NCBI GenBank assembly: GCA_016288755.1
Contig: JAEELE010000010.1
Location: 1 to 36,401, forward strand
Length of the DNA: 36,401 nt
Reading direction: 5' to 3'
Source of the DNA: Oscillospiraceae bacterium
GTDB taxonomy: Bacteria; Bacillota; Clostridia; Oscillospirales; Ruminococcaceae
The translations under genes were made by a program, and so were the position numbers. Below, one piece after another: positions 1-8,193 of the stretch. The notes beneath the pieces are model-generated. The model saw nothing but the letters and a program-made list of their open reading frames with translations. It ran no database searches and had not been told where the DNA came from. How positions within the stretch are numbered: position 1 is the first letter of the stretch; every line of letters starts with the position of its first letter.

Positions 1-1932
1 GATCCGGCGGGTCGTTTCGATGCCGTCGGTACCGGGCATCTTCCAGTCAAGGAGCACCATGCTGTACCCCTTTCCTGTTTTCAGAAGTCCGAGCGCTTCC
101 TCCGCAGATCCTGCACAGTCGGCAGTCACACCGAGCGACCGCAGCGTATCGCCTGCGGTCTCCAGCTGTACCGGATCATCGTCAACGAGCAGAACGTCCA
201 TCGGCTCAAGCGTCATATCTTCCCTTTGATGCTCGGCAGCGGGGATATCGAGAACAACAGTGAATGTCGTTCCTTTCCCCTGCTCGCTCCGGCAGTCGAT
301 GGTGCCTCCCATCAGATCGACCATCTGTTTTGTGATGGCAAGTCCGAGCCCGGTTCCCTGGATGCTGTTCACGCGGCTGTCCGTCTGGCGTGAGAACGGC
401 TGATACATATTCGCCATATACTCCGGACTCATGCCGATGCCGGTATCGGACACGATATAGGTCATCTGCACGCATCCCGGCTCCCTGCTCTCATCCTCGT
501 GCATATCCACGCTGACCCTGCCGCCGGGTTCTGTGTATTTGATGGCGTTGGAAAGGATATTGATAAAGATCTGATTCAGCCGAAGCTGATCGGCATAGAG
601 ATACTCTGTTTCCATCCGACCGATGCGGAAATGGAAATCGATGTTCTTTTCCTTGATCATTGGCTGGGAGATGTTCACCAGATTTTCAACCGTCTCAACG
701 ATGGAGAAGGTCTGCGGGCTGAGGTTCAGTTTTCCGCTCTCGACCTTGGAAATATCGAGGATGTCATTGATCAGGGTCAGCAGATGATTGCTTGCCAGCG
801 TGATCTTATGCAGATTCTCCCGGACAGATTCCTTGTCGTCGAGATTCTTCTTCATGATCGCAGTAAGTCCGATGATCGCATTCATCGGTGTGCGGATATC
901 ATGGGACATCGTAGAGAGAAAATCGGTCTTCGCTTTGTTCGCCGACGCGGCTTCCCTTGCCGCTGCATGGAGTTTCTGATTGAAGTACAGCATGACTGCC
1001 AGATCAAATACAAACAGGATCAGAAGCCCTGCGGAAACAAAGCAGACCAGCAGCCAGTTCTCGTTGTCAACACGAAGTTCCTGCATCGGCATAAAGCTGA
1101 GCAGCGCCCACTCCGCCTTTGCTGCGATCGGCGTATATGCCAGGATACATTCCTCACCGCGCGAATTGCGCATCGAAAAGGATCCTGTCGAAGACGTGAT
1201 CTTCTCAAAGAGCTCCTGCGAAGAAGCAGGATCGGCAGCATTGTAGGACTTGTAAAACTCAAAGAAATTGGAATTTTTGAAGGAATGGTCCTTGATGATA
1301 TAATTGCCGCCTGCATCGATCATGGAAAGCTCAGCGTTTTCATACTCTTCCTGCGGGAAGATCCATTTCTGCTCCAATTCGGTGACCGGCAGCACACGCA
1401 GCAATACGGCGATCCGGAGATCATTGGTCTCCGGATCATGCAGGGTGATGAAATTGCAGAATGCCAGAGACTGTTCGCCGTTGATCGGATTTGTATAGGC
1501 GCGGGAAATATTGATGGATTCCCCGATATCCGAGATCCAGCTCACATCGTTGAGAAGATCCGTCCGCTTATAAGAAACAGCATAATCGTCGGCAGCATCC
1601 TGTCTTGCCTTGGTAGACAGTCCGGACAGCGTATCAAGATACACAATATGAGCAGATGTGTTCGGCAGCACATGAGAGAGCCGGATGAAGGAAACGGCTT
1701 CCTCAATGGTCATGTCCCTGCTGTTGATATAGCGTGCCCACACATCGCAGATGCGCTGTTCGCCCTCCAGATAATTCTCAGTGACACGCTCCATCGTGAG
1801 CGTGGTATTTTCAAAATGTTCTACCTGTCTTTGTGATGCATCTTTGCTCTGAAAGTTGGAATACATCACGACAAAGATCAGCATAGCGATCATAATGAAC
1901 ACGTTAACGATAATGACCCAGGTTTTTTTCAC
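1..1932 (-). CDS. Hybrid sensor histidine kinase with receiver domain (C-terminus off the left edge)
   Basis: Membrane hybrid histidine kinase that should autophosphorylate and pass phosphate to its own receiver. The first 644 codons are visible and the gene continues past base 1. GTG is taken as start because GAGGGAG lies about 10 bases upstream. Seen in order: transmembrane helix at residues 4-22, an extracytoplasmic sensor region of about 270 residues that I cannot assign to a family, a second helix at about 293-317, the H-box SHDIRTPMN with the phosphorylated His at 344, an ATPase domain (N-box NILSNAIKYT, G-boxes DTGIGMS and GTGLGLA), then a receiver with acidic residues near 584 and phospho-acceptor Asp 629 in LLDWKMPGTDG. 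It lies downstream of the HPt and EAL genes on the same strand, which suits a phosphorelay. The signal sensed is unknown. The kinase assignment is secure. Confidence 0.93.
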   Translation of the reverse strand, partial: MKKTWVIIVNVFIMIAMLIFVVMYSNFQSKDASQRQVEHFENTTLTMERVTENYLEGEQRICDVWARYINSRDMTIEEAVSFIRLSHVLPNTSAHIVYLDTLSGLSTKARQDAADDYAVSYKRTDLLNDVSWISDIGESINISRAYTNPINGEQSLAFCNFITLHDPETNDLRIAVLLRVLPVTELEQKWIFPQEEYENAELSMIDAGGNYIIKDHSFKNSNFFEFYKSYNAADPASSQELFEKITSSTGSFSMRNSRGEECILAYTPIAAKAEWALLSFMPMQELRVDNENWLLVCFVSAGLLILFVFDLAVMLYFNQKLHAAAREAASANKAKTDFLSTMSHDIRTPMNAIIGLTAIMKKNLDDKESVRENLHKITLASNHLLTLINDILDISKVESGKLNLSPQTFSIVETVENLVNISQPMIKEKNIDFHFRIGRMETEYLYADQLRLNQIFINILSNAIKYTEPGGRVSVDMHEDESREPGCVQMTYIVSDTGIGMSPEYMANMYQPFSRQTDSRVNSIQGTGLGLAITKQMVDLMGGTIDCRSEQGKGTTFTVVLDIPAAEHQREDMTLEPMDVLLVDDDPVQLETAGDTLRSLGVTADCAGSAEEALGLLKTGKGYSMVLLDWKMPGTDGIETTRRI

Positions 1933-1968
1933 AACGCATTCCACTCCCTCATGTTTTGAAACTCCGGT

Positions 1969-1998
1969 ATATTACATGCAGCTGTTTCTTCCCTGCAA
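1969..1998 (-). promoter_or_regulatory. Possible promoter of the hybrid kinase gene
   Basis: On the minus strand TTGCAG (1998-1993) and TAATAT (1974-1969) are separated by 18 bases, about 36 bases upstream of the GTG start. The match is moderate, and read-through from the EAL/HPt operon is an alternative. The 357-base gap between the small ORF at 2290 and this kinase otherwise shows only AT-rich sequence and an 8-base inverted repeat near 2195-2239. Confidence 0.35.
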
Positions 1999-2289
1999 TC
2001 ATTTTGTAATTTCAAGAGCAGACTTCAACTTATTTTGTATCACTTTTGGGGATATAAGTCTATACTTATCTCCAGAATTTATTTTTTTATGCTGAATACT
2101 GAAAGGTGCTTAGATTACAGGCGGATTGCTAACTTATTTTGGAACTTGTATGGGACATATCGTAATGCATCACTGCAGTAGTAAGAATGCTGTTTTTGAA
2201 TCGAAAATCCTGAACTTGGTATATATTTACACGATTCAAATTCACAGATTCCCTCTCTGTTTTCCTGTAATAGAGTAGGATTAGGTGAT

Positions 2290-2511
2290 TCAAAAGATAT
2301 CTTTTTCCTTATAACGTTTACTGGAATCTTCGGTAACGATCTGCATGACAGGCTCTCTGCACATTCCGATTGTATCCGTACCGGAATCTGCACCCTCGCA
2401 TATAATGCCGATCTGCTCCGGAACGAGGTTGGCACACTCCCCAGAAACCGGATCATCCTCAAAATCAGGATGACAGCTGATGATGATCCCCGCAGAGATC
2501 TGTTTCTGCAT
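2290..2511 (-). CDS. Small hypothetical protein downstream of HPt
   Basis: A 73-residue open frame that begins 6 bases after the HPt stop codon. A GGAG formed by the last codons of the HPt gene lies 9 bases before its ATG, so it could be translationally coupled. The product is acidic, has four cysteines and no membrane segment or signal peptide, and I recognise no family. Its composition looks protein-like in the first 55 residues. It may be a real small protein or the decayed remnant of a longer gene, since the DNA becomes AT-rich towards its end. Confidence 0.4.
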   Translation of the reverse strand: MQKQISAGIIISCHPDFEDDPVSGECANLVPEQIGIICEGADSGTDTIGMCREPVMQIVTEDSSKRYKEKDIF

Positions 2512-2517
2512 CGCCGA

Positions 2518-2862
2518 TCACTCCGCTGCCAGGCTGCACAGCTTTTCAAACTGTGCTTTGGCTTCCGCGAGCAGTGCAGAATGATCCGTATCTGTCCGGT
2601 TCCGGAGAAGCTCGGTCAACTCGCTGACGGGCTTTGTCAGCGGTGTCAGAGAAAGATTCGCGTACAGACCTTTGAGCGCGTGCGCGGTCTCAAAAGCAGC
2701 ATCCAGATCGCCTGCCTGCAGCTGGATCTCAAGCTGCGACAGACGCTCTGTCTCTGCCGCCTTCCGGACGAGCATGAGATAGAAACTCTCATTGTTCATA
2801 CAGCGGGCAAGCCCGTCATCCACATCAGCGCCAAATTCACGTAATGCATCAATTGTAAGCAT
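2518..2862 (-). CDS. HPt (histidine phosphotransfer) domain protein
   Basis: A stand-alone 114-residue HPt protein, the usual length for a single four-helix HPt domain. The motif TAHALKGLYANL places the phosphorylatable His at residue 61, followed by the typical small-Lys-Gly pattern. HPt proteins shuttle phosphate between the receiver of a hybrid kinase and that of a response regulator, and both partners are encoded beside it. Its start overlaps the last 14 bases of the upstream EAL gene, which points to translational coupling and roughly matched expression. No catalytic domain is present, as expected. Confidence 0.88.
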   Translation of the reverse strand: MLTIDALREFGADVDDGLARCMNNESFYLMLVRKAAETERLSQLEIQLQAGDLDAAFETAHALKGLYANLSLTPLTKPVSELTELLRNRTDTDHSALLAEAKAQFEKLCSLAAE

Positions 2863-4561
2863 GTTCCTTTGCCTCTCTTTCTGCTGTCAGCAGCTTATCG
2901 AAATCCTCCGCCGGAAGGGGTTTGGAGAAATAGTATCCCTGAATGATATCGCATCCCAGATCCTTGAGCAGATCCATCTGCGCCCTGATCTCCACGCCTT
3001 CTGCGATCACAGGGACTTCCAGGAGCTTCGCGATATCCATCATGATCGCAACGAGCTTGTACGCCTTTTTATCCGTGCAGATGTTCCGGATAAAATTCAT
3101 ATCCAGCTTCAATGCGTCGATCGGAAGGGAAGTCAGCATATTCAGCGAGGAATAGCCGCAGCCGAAATCATCCATTTCGATCCGGAATCCTCTGCTGCGA
3201 AGTGCCGAAACGGTGTCGATGATCTGGCGTGAATTGTCTGTATAGGCGGATTCCGTGATCTCCAGCAGGAGATTTTCGGCGGAAAGACCGTTTCTGTCGG
3301 CGATCTCGCACAGGATATCGCCCAGCTGCGGATTGAACACATCCACTCTGGACACATTCACCGATACCGGCAGATAGAAGCCGAAGGTCCTGTGCCATTC
3401 TGCGATCTTCGCAGCCGCTTCGTTCCAGACATAGCGGTCAAGCTTCTGGATCAGTCCGTTCTTCTCAAAGACGGGGATAAACTCACCAGGGCTGACCATG
3501 CCGAATTCCGGATGGAACCAGCGCACGAGTGCCTCTGCACTGGTCAGTACGGGCTTTGTGCCCTGAATGTTATATTTCGGCTGGTAGTAGACCCGGAACT
3601 GCTTCTCGGCAAGTGCCTGCTCCATATCGTTGATGAGCCGTTCTGCGTGAAGTTCTTTGCTGTGGAGCTCTGCATTATAGAAGTTGAAGCGTGTTTCATA
3701 GCTGTTGCGCAGCTTGCGTTCGGCAAGTCTGGCACGGTCAAAGCGGCGTTCCATATCCAGCTCTTCACCGTCATCGGAATATACGCCCATCCTAACGGTG
3801 ATCTTGCGGTCGCCCAGCAGTTCACTCATCCTTGCGATATAATCCGGCAATTTCTCAGACAGATCTTCCCGATGCGGAAGGTAGACATAAAAGCAGTTGC
3901 CGTCATACCGACACGCAAGCCCGCCGGATCGTTCCACCAGTTCATGGATACTGCAACCGATTTTTTTCAGAACAAGGTCGCCGTACTGCTTGCCGTAGAG
4001 TTCATTGACGATACGGAACCGGTTGATATCCATGACCAACGCATCCATCTTCATATGGCCGTTCTGCTGATCGAGGCGTTTGCCGTACTCAAAGAAAAAC
4101 TCTTTGTTGAACAGACCGGTGAGCGGATCGCGCTCGATCTCATGGATGATGATGCTGTCCTCGGCGAGTTCGATGGCATGACTGACTCGTGCCCGGATGA
4201 TATCCGGCATATCATAGGGCTTGGTAATGAAATCAGCAGCGCCAAGCTGGAGGCTCTTCACCTCGGCACCGGCTTCGGAGGTCAGAACGATCACAGGGAT
4301 GCGCCGGAGCTCACTGTCGGCACGCATGATCTGCAGAAGACTGTAACCGTCAAGTTCCGGCATGTGCAGATCAAGAATGACAAGCGACAGCGTCAGTTTG
4401 TTCTCGCGGATCATAGCAAGCGCTTGTGCACCGTTTTCAGCATATCGGACAGAATAGTCATTTTTCAGCATTTCTCCCAGTATTTCGCGTTCGATGAATT
4501 CATCATCCACGATCAATACGCTTCTGTGAAGCCCTTTTTTACGTTTCAGCAATTCCTGCAT
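2849..4561 (-). CDS. Response regulator with degenerate GGDEF and intact EAL domain (c-di-GMP phosphodiesterase)
   Basis: Cytoplasmic 570-residue protein predicted to hydrolyse c-di-GMP under control of phosphorylation. Domains in order: receiver (about 13-130) with acidic pair VDDE and phospho-acceptor Asp 64 in ILDLHMPELDG; a GGDEF fold (about 143-300) that begins RDPLTGLFN but carries YDGNC at 219-223 in place of GGDEF, so it should not be a cyclase; then an EAL domain with EALVRW (343-348), the ITES and DDFGCGYSS motifs, KLD, AEGVE and QGYYFSKP, all consistent with an active phosphodiesterase. The start is set at 4561 because GGAGG sits 7 bases before that ATG, whereas the in-frame ATG at 4588 has no ribosome site. 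The gene leads the operon from a strong promoter at 4701-4729. Whether the degenerate GGDEF binds GTP as a regulator is inference. Confidence 0.93.
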   Translation of the reverse strand: MQELLKRKKGLHRSVLIVDDEFIEREILGEMLKNDYSVRYAENGAQALAMIRENKLTLSLVILDLHMPELDGYSLLQIMRADSELRRIPVIVLTSEAGAEVKSLQLGAADFITKPYDMPDIIRARVSHAIELAEDSIIIHEIERDPLTGLFNKEFFFEYGKRLDQQNGHMKMDALVMDINRFRIVNELYGKQYGDLVLKKIGCSIHELVERSGGLACRYDGNCFYVYLPHREDLSEKLPDYIARMSELLGDRKITVRMGVYSDDGEELDMERRFDRARLAERKLRNSYETRFNFYNAELHSKELHAERLINDMEQALAEKQFRVYYQPKYNIQGTKPVLTSAEALVRWFHPEFGMVSPGEFIPVFEKNGLIQKLDRYVWNEAAAKIAEWHRTFGFYLPVSVNVSRVDVFNPQLGDILCEIADRNGLSAENLLLEITESAYTDNSRQIIDTVSALRSRGFRIEMDDFGCGYSSLNMLTSLPIDALKLDMNFIRNICTDKKAYKLVAIMMDIAKLLEVPVIAEGVEIRAQMDLLKDLGCDIIQGYYFSKPLPAEDFDKLLTAEREAKEHAYN

Positions 4562-4700
4562 ATTCTGACCTCCAGTCTTTCCTTTCATTGATTCTTTATC
4601 ATTTGATGTCTGCTGACAGTGCAGTGGTCACATTCATAAAACACGCTGTCATTACCGGATGAAATGACCTCTGTACAAGCACTATTTAGCCTTATTATAT

Positions 4701-4729
4701 ATTATAACACAAATATCCGATGTTTTCAA
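4701..4729 (-). promoter_or_regulatory. Sigma-A promoter of the EAL/HPt signalling operon
   Basis: On the minus strand TTGAAA (4729-4724) and TATAAT (4706-4701) are spaced 17 bases apart, with GTGT just before the -10. The predicted leader to the ATG at 4561 is about 130 bases. I looked for a c-di-GMP riboswitch in it and did not recognise one. Confidence 0.8.
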
Positions 4730-4825
4730 GTGCTTTCTATGATTATATACACTAATTTGCGCGATTCTGTAAAATCGAAATCAGCTCGGAGTATCATTTC
4801 GAGTTAAAAGATTCTGTGTCTCACT

Positions 4826-5024
4826 TGATTCCGCAAAGCCCGTGGAATGCAAAGCACTGAAAAGCAACAAAATCACATGGTTTTTCATTATTCTTCTCGT
4901 GTTTCAAAACTTCACCCACTGGGTGAAATTGAATATAGCAATCAAACACGGGCTTTTTCGCAAAATTTCAATGCTTTTCGTTCATCGGTTGATTTGAGTT
5001 CTGCGGAATCAGGTTATTCATAGA
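4826..5024. repeat. Nested inverted-repeat, AT-rich non-coding element
   Basis: The outer arms TGATTCCGCA (left, about 4826) and TGCGGAATCA (right, about 5013) are exact inverted copies. Just inside, AAAGCCCGTG (about 4837) pairs with CACGGGCTTT (about 4951). The centre has a short perfect palindrome, CACCCACTGGGTG, near 4914. No convincing ORF covers it, and base composition is far more AT-rich than the flanking genes. It could be a decayed small mobile element or a structured transcript. I do not recognise it. Confidence 0.55.
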
Positions 5025-5071
5025 CTAAAAGCTAAGCAATACTCTTCATCATATGAAGAAACATCATAATG

Positions 5072-5108
5072 AAAAATAGGCAGAACTTCGTGGTAGAAGC
5101 TCTGCCTA
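5072..5108 (-). terminator. Orphan intrinsic terminator on the minus strand
   Basis: Read on the minus strand this is a 13-pair stem (arms 5096-5108 and 5077-5089, one G-U wobble) with a 6-base loop, followed directly by TTTTT. The equivalent pair on the plus strand would be an A-C mismatch, so the hairpin favours minus-strand RNA. No minus-strand gene lies immediately upstream, so it ends either an unrecognised short transcript or runaway transcription. Confidence 0.65.
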
Positions 5109-5145
5109 CTCTGTTTTATAGCCCGCTGTATAGGTCTTTACATAA

Positions 5146-5307
5146 TATTGATGTCCCAACTAAATCTTGAAGTCATCTGCTTGTCTAAATGCCGATCTGC
5201 TGCGTCAGAAAACCTTGCCGGGCGCCAGCCCGGCGGCGGCTTTCTTCCTTGCATATCGACATTTATCCTGCGCATCTAATCTTCAAGACTTAGTTGGTAC
5301 ATCAATA
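5146..5307. repeat. MITE-like self-complementary element 1
   Basis: A 162-base element bounded by 27-base terminal inverted repeats (5146-5172 and 5281-5307, 25 of 27 matching), both starting with TA at the outer ends. Further inside, AAATGCCGATCTGC pairs with a 12/14 match on the other arm, and the tip is GCCGGGC facing GCCCGGC, so nearly the whole element can fold into one long hairpin. It has no ORF. It shares its tip core CCTTGCCGGGCGC (5213) with the element at 8369-8612. No transposase gene is nearby, so mobility would depend on one elsewhere. Confidence 0.72.
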
Positions 5308-5391
5308 GTGATTGAAAAACATCTATATTAGTACCGACCGAATGCCTGCGGGGGTGCTTTTTGGGCGGGGCTTTGCAGCGGCGCGATTGCC

Positions 5392-5421
5392 TTGACAAAT
5401 CGCGAAAACCGGTGCTATAAT
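5392..5421 (+). promoter_or_regulatory. Consensus sigma-A promoter of the TIR-TPR gene
   Basis: Perfect TTGACA (5392-5397) and TATAAT (5416-5421) separated by 18 bases, with TGC before the -10. The expected transcription start near 5428 rules out upstream in-frame starts within the promoter and supports the ATG at 5455. Confidence 0.88.
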
Positions 5422-5454
5422 AAAGCAAAAAACATGCAGAAGGGACGGATTATC

Positions 5455-8193
5455 ATGCAGTACAAAACCCGAAGCAGCCGCTCGCCGCAGGGCTTGCAGC
5501 GCGTCTTTTTCACCGGCTGTCCCGACGATTTTGCGCAGTGGCTCGAGCCGCTCTCCGCGCAGATTCTCGAACGCCAGAACTGCGCCATTTTCTATGAGGA
5601 GGACCCCGAATCTCCCGCGGATGCAGAAAACTTCGAGAGCGACCTCTCGCGCATGCAGCTCATTGTAATACCTGTCAGCAGCCGGTTTCTCTACCGCGAC
5701 TGCTTTGCACGGCGTGTCGTGTTCCCGTTTGCGATGGAGCGGCATATTCCCGTTCTGCCGATTCTGGTCGAATCGGAACTGGCGTTGGAATTCAACCGCA
5801 TCTGCGGCGACCTGCAGTGCCTTGACCTCACTGCGCACGACGATACCGCGATCTCCTACGAGGAAAAGCTCACGCGCTATCTCAATTCCGTGCTGATCGG
5901 CGACGAAACGGCGCTGAAGGTCCGCGACGCATTCGATGCGTATATTTTCCTGAGCTACCGCAAAAAGGACCGCCGCTTTGCGCAGGAGCTGATGCGGCTG
6001 ATCCACAAAAACGACTTCTGCCGCGATATCGCGATCTGGTACGATGAATTTCTGGTGCCGGGCGAGAGCTTCAATCAGGCGATTCAGGAGGCGATACGGA
6101 AAAGCGAACTGTTCGCGCTGGTCGTGACACCGAATCTGCTCGAACAGGGCAACTACGTCATGCGGAACGAATATCCCGACGCCAATTCCGCGGGCATGAA
6201 AATTCTGCCGGCGGAATTACAGCCGACCGACCGTGAAACGCTGGAGCAGCATTTCGACGCGATTCCGGCGTGCGTGGATTCGCACAATCAGGAAGCACTT
6301 GCGGATTCGCTGGCGGTGCTGCTGGCAAATGTCGCAAAGCCCGACAACGACGACGACCCCCAGCACAATTTCTTCATCGGGCTCGCATATCTGGGCGGCA
6401 TCGACGTCGAAACCGACTATGACATGGCGCTGCGGCTGATTGAGGGCGCGGCGGAGCGCGAGCTGCCCGAGGCGATGCAGAAGCTCGTCGATATGTACAA
6501 CAGCGGCGAGGGCGTCAAGCGGGATTACCACAAGGCGATCGGTTGGCAGAGAAGACTCGCGGATGTACGGGAAAAGCTGTTTGAAGCGGACCCTGCCGAA
6601 GAAAACGCGCTTTACTGGCTCAATGCACTTTGTGATCTCGGCGATGCGCTGCGTGCAGTCGGCAAGCCGGAGGAGGCAGGCGCTGTCTACGAGGAGATGC
6701 TTCACGGAACAGAACGGTGTGCGGAATTTAGCTTTTCCTTTGTGAGACGCTATCTGTCCGTCAGCTATAACCAGCTCGGTTTTATTTGTGAAGCGCAGGG
6801 CAGGCTGACCGAGGCGCAGCGGTATTATGAACAGTCCCTGCAGATCCGTGAACCGCTTGCGGAGGAAACCGGAACGGTCGAGGCGCGGCGTGATCTGTCG
6901 ATCAGCTATGACCGTCTCGGCGGTATCTGTGAAGCGCAGGGCAGGCTGGCCGGGGCGCAGCGGTATTATGAAAAATCCTTGCAGATCCGTGAACAGCTTG
7001 CAGCAGAGACCGATACGGTCGAGGCGCGGCGCAATCTGTCCGTCAGCTATGACAATCTCGGCGATAACTGCAAATCACAGGGCAGGCTGACCGAGGCGCA
7101 GCGGTATTATGAAAAGTCCCTGCGGATCCGTGAACAGCTTGCTGAGGAAACCGGAACGGTCGGGGCGCGGAGCGATCTGTCCGTCAGCTATAACAGGCTC
7201 GGCGATATATGCCGGGCACAGGGCAGGCTGACCGAGGCGCAGCGGTATTATGCGCTGTCGCTGCAGATCGATGAACAGCTTGCCGAGGAGACCGGAACGG
7301 CTGCGGCAAGGCGCGATCTGTCCGTCAGCTATAACAAGCTCGGCGGCATCTGCGAAGCACAGGGCAGGCTGACCGAGGCGCAGCGGTATTATGAACAGTC
7401 TTTGCAGATCCGTGAACCGCTTGCGGAGGAAACCGGAACGGTCGAGGCGCGGCGCGATCTTTCCATCAGCTATGGTCATCTCGGCAGCATTTGTGAAGCA
7501 CAGGGCGTACTGACAGAGGCTCGGCAGTATTACGAAAAGGTGCTGCAGATCCGCGAACAGCTTGCAGAGAATACCGGGACGGTCGAGGCACGGCGCGATC
7601 TTTCGTGCAGCTATGACTGTCTCGGCAATATCTGTAAAGCACAGGGCGGATTGAAATATGCATTGCAGTATTACAAAAAGGCGCTGCAGATCCGAGGACA
7701 GCTTGCCGAGGAGGCCGGGACGGTGGAAGCGTGGCGCGATCTGTCGATCAGCTATGATAAATACGGCAAAATCTTTATAGAACTTGGATTACTGACAGAT
7801 GCACTGCAGTATTGCGAAAGGTCTCTGCAGATTCTCAGACTGCTCGCGGAGAAGACCGGAACGGTCGGTGCGTGGCGCGATCTTTCGTGCAGCTATAACA
7901 ATCTCGGCGATATCTGCACAGAGATGAGCCGGCTGACAGAGGCGAAGCAGTATTACGAAAAGGCAATGCATATTCGTGAACAGCTTTCGGAGAAGACCGG
8001 AACGCCTGAGGCACATGACGATCTTGCTGTGTCACATTATAAGCTCGGCTGCATTGCAAAGCAGACGGATGACCGAAGAGCGCATTTCTCCGCGGCGCTG
8101 CGCATCTGGGAGCAGCTTGCCGCACAGTGCCCCGAGGTGCCGACATACGCCCAAAGAAGAGACATTGCGAAGGAAGCTCTGGAGGCACTGTGA
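5455..8193 (+). CDS. TIR-domain protein with nine 47-residue TPR repeats
   Basis: A 912-residue cytoplasmic protein with no signal peptide or membrane helix. Residues 16-150 resemble a degenerate TIR-like fold (RVFFTGCPDD at 16-25, then alternating hydrophobic strands). Residues 159-270 form a clear TIR domain: DAYIFLSYRKKD, IAIWYDEFLVPGESF, and NYVMRNEY, whose Glu 239 sits where TIR NADases keep their catalytic glutamate. Residues 305-370 look like Sel1-type repeats (GEGVKRDYHKAIGW). From residue 434 there are nine TPR units of exactly 47 residues plus a shorter tenth. Bacterial TIR proteins often act in NAD-depleting immunity or signalling, so such a role is plausible but inferred. It is a single-gene unit, with hairpin elements on both sides. 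The start follows AAGGG by 10 bases and lies downstream of the promoter. Confidence 0.9.
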   Translation: MQYKTRSSRSPQGLQRVFFTGCPDDFAQWLEPLSAQILERQNCAIFYEEDPESPADAENFESDLSRMQLIVIPVSSRFLYRDCFARRVVFPFAMERHIPVLPILVESELALEFNRICGDLQCLDLTAHDDTAISYEEKLTRYLNSVLIGDETALKVRDAFDAYIFLSYRKKDRRFAQELMRLIHKNDFCRDIAIWYDEFLVPGESFNQAIQEAIRKSELFALVVTPNLLEQGNYVMRNEYPDANSAGMKILPAELQPTDRETLEQHFDAIPACVDSHNQEALADSLAVLLANVAKPDNDDDPQHNFFIGLAYLGGIDVETDYDMALRLIEGAAERELPEAMQKLVDMYNSGEGVKRDYHKAIGWQRRLADVREKLFEADPAEENALYWLNALCDLGDALRAVGKPEEAGAVYEEMLHGTERCAEFSFSFVRRYLSVSYNQLGFICEAQGRLTEAQRYYEQSLQIREPLAEETGTVEARRDLSISYDRLGGICEAQGRLAGAQRYYEKSLQIREQLAAETDTVEARRNLSVSYDNLGDNCKSQGRLTEAQRYYEKSLRIREQLAEETGTVGARSDLSVSYNRLGDICRAQGRLTEAQRYYALSLQIDEQLAEETGTAAARRDLSVSYNKLGGICEAQGRLTEAQRYYEQSLQIREPLAEETGTVEARRDLSISYGHLGSICEAQGVLTEARQYYEKVLQIREQLAENTGTVEARRDLSCSYDCLGNICKAQGGLKYALQYYKKALQIRGQLAEEAGTVEAWRDLSISYDKYGKIFIELGLLTDALQYCERSLQILRLLAEKTGTVGAWRDLSCSYNNLGDICTEMSRLTEAKQYYEKAMHIREQLSEKTGTPEAHDDLAVSHYKLGCIAKQTDDRRAHFSAALRIWEQLAAQCPEVPTYAQRRDIAKEALEAL
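6754..8022 (+). repeat. Nine in-phase 141-base coding repeats (TPR array)
   Basis: Nine consecutive 141-base units with no length variation, each encoding LSxSYxxLGxICxxQGRL-type TPR helices. Units 1 (6754-6894) and 5 (7318-7458) differ at only about 11 bases by my count, far closer than either is to units 7-9, which suggests recent duplication or gene conversion of a four-unit block. Confidence 0.9.

Noticed and set aside
499..1836. A 445-codon plus-strand frame in the hybrid kinase region
   Set aside because: The minus strand encodes unmistakable kinase motifs over the same bases; the plus frame has no ribosome site or domain.
2115..2549. A 144-codon minus-strand frame overlapping HPt and the small ORF
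   Set aside because: Its first half is an Arg/Ser-rich shadow of the HPt and 73-codon ORF. Only the AT-rich tail is of interest, and that is noted under findings.
4562..4700. Leader of the EAL operon considered as a c-di-GMP riboswitch
   Set aside because: The conserved core and tetraloop-receptor elements of the known c-di-GMP classes could not be found.
6754..8022. Regular 141-base repeats considered as a CRISPR array or satellite
   Set aside because: The units are in-frame coding TPR modules with no spacers between them.
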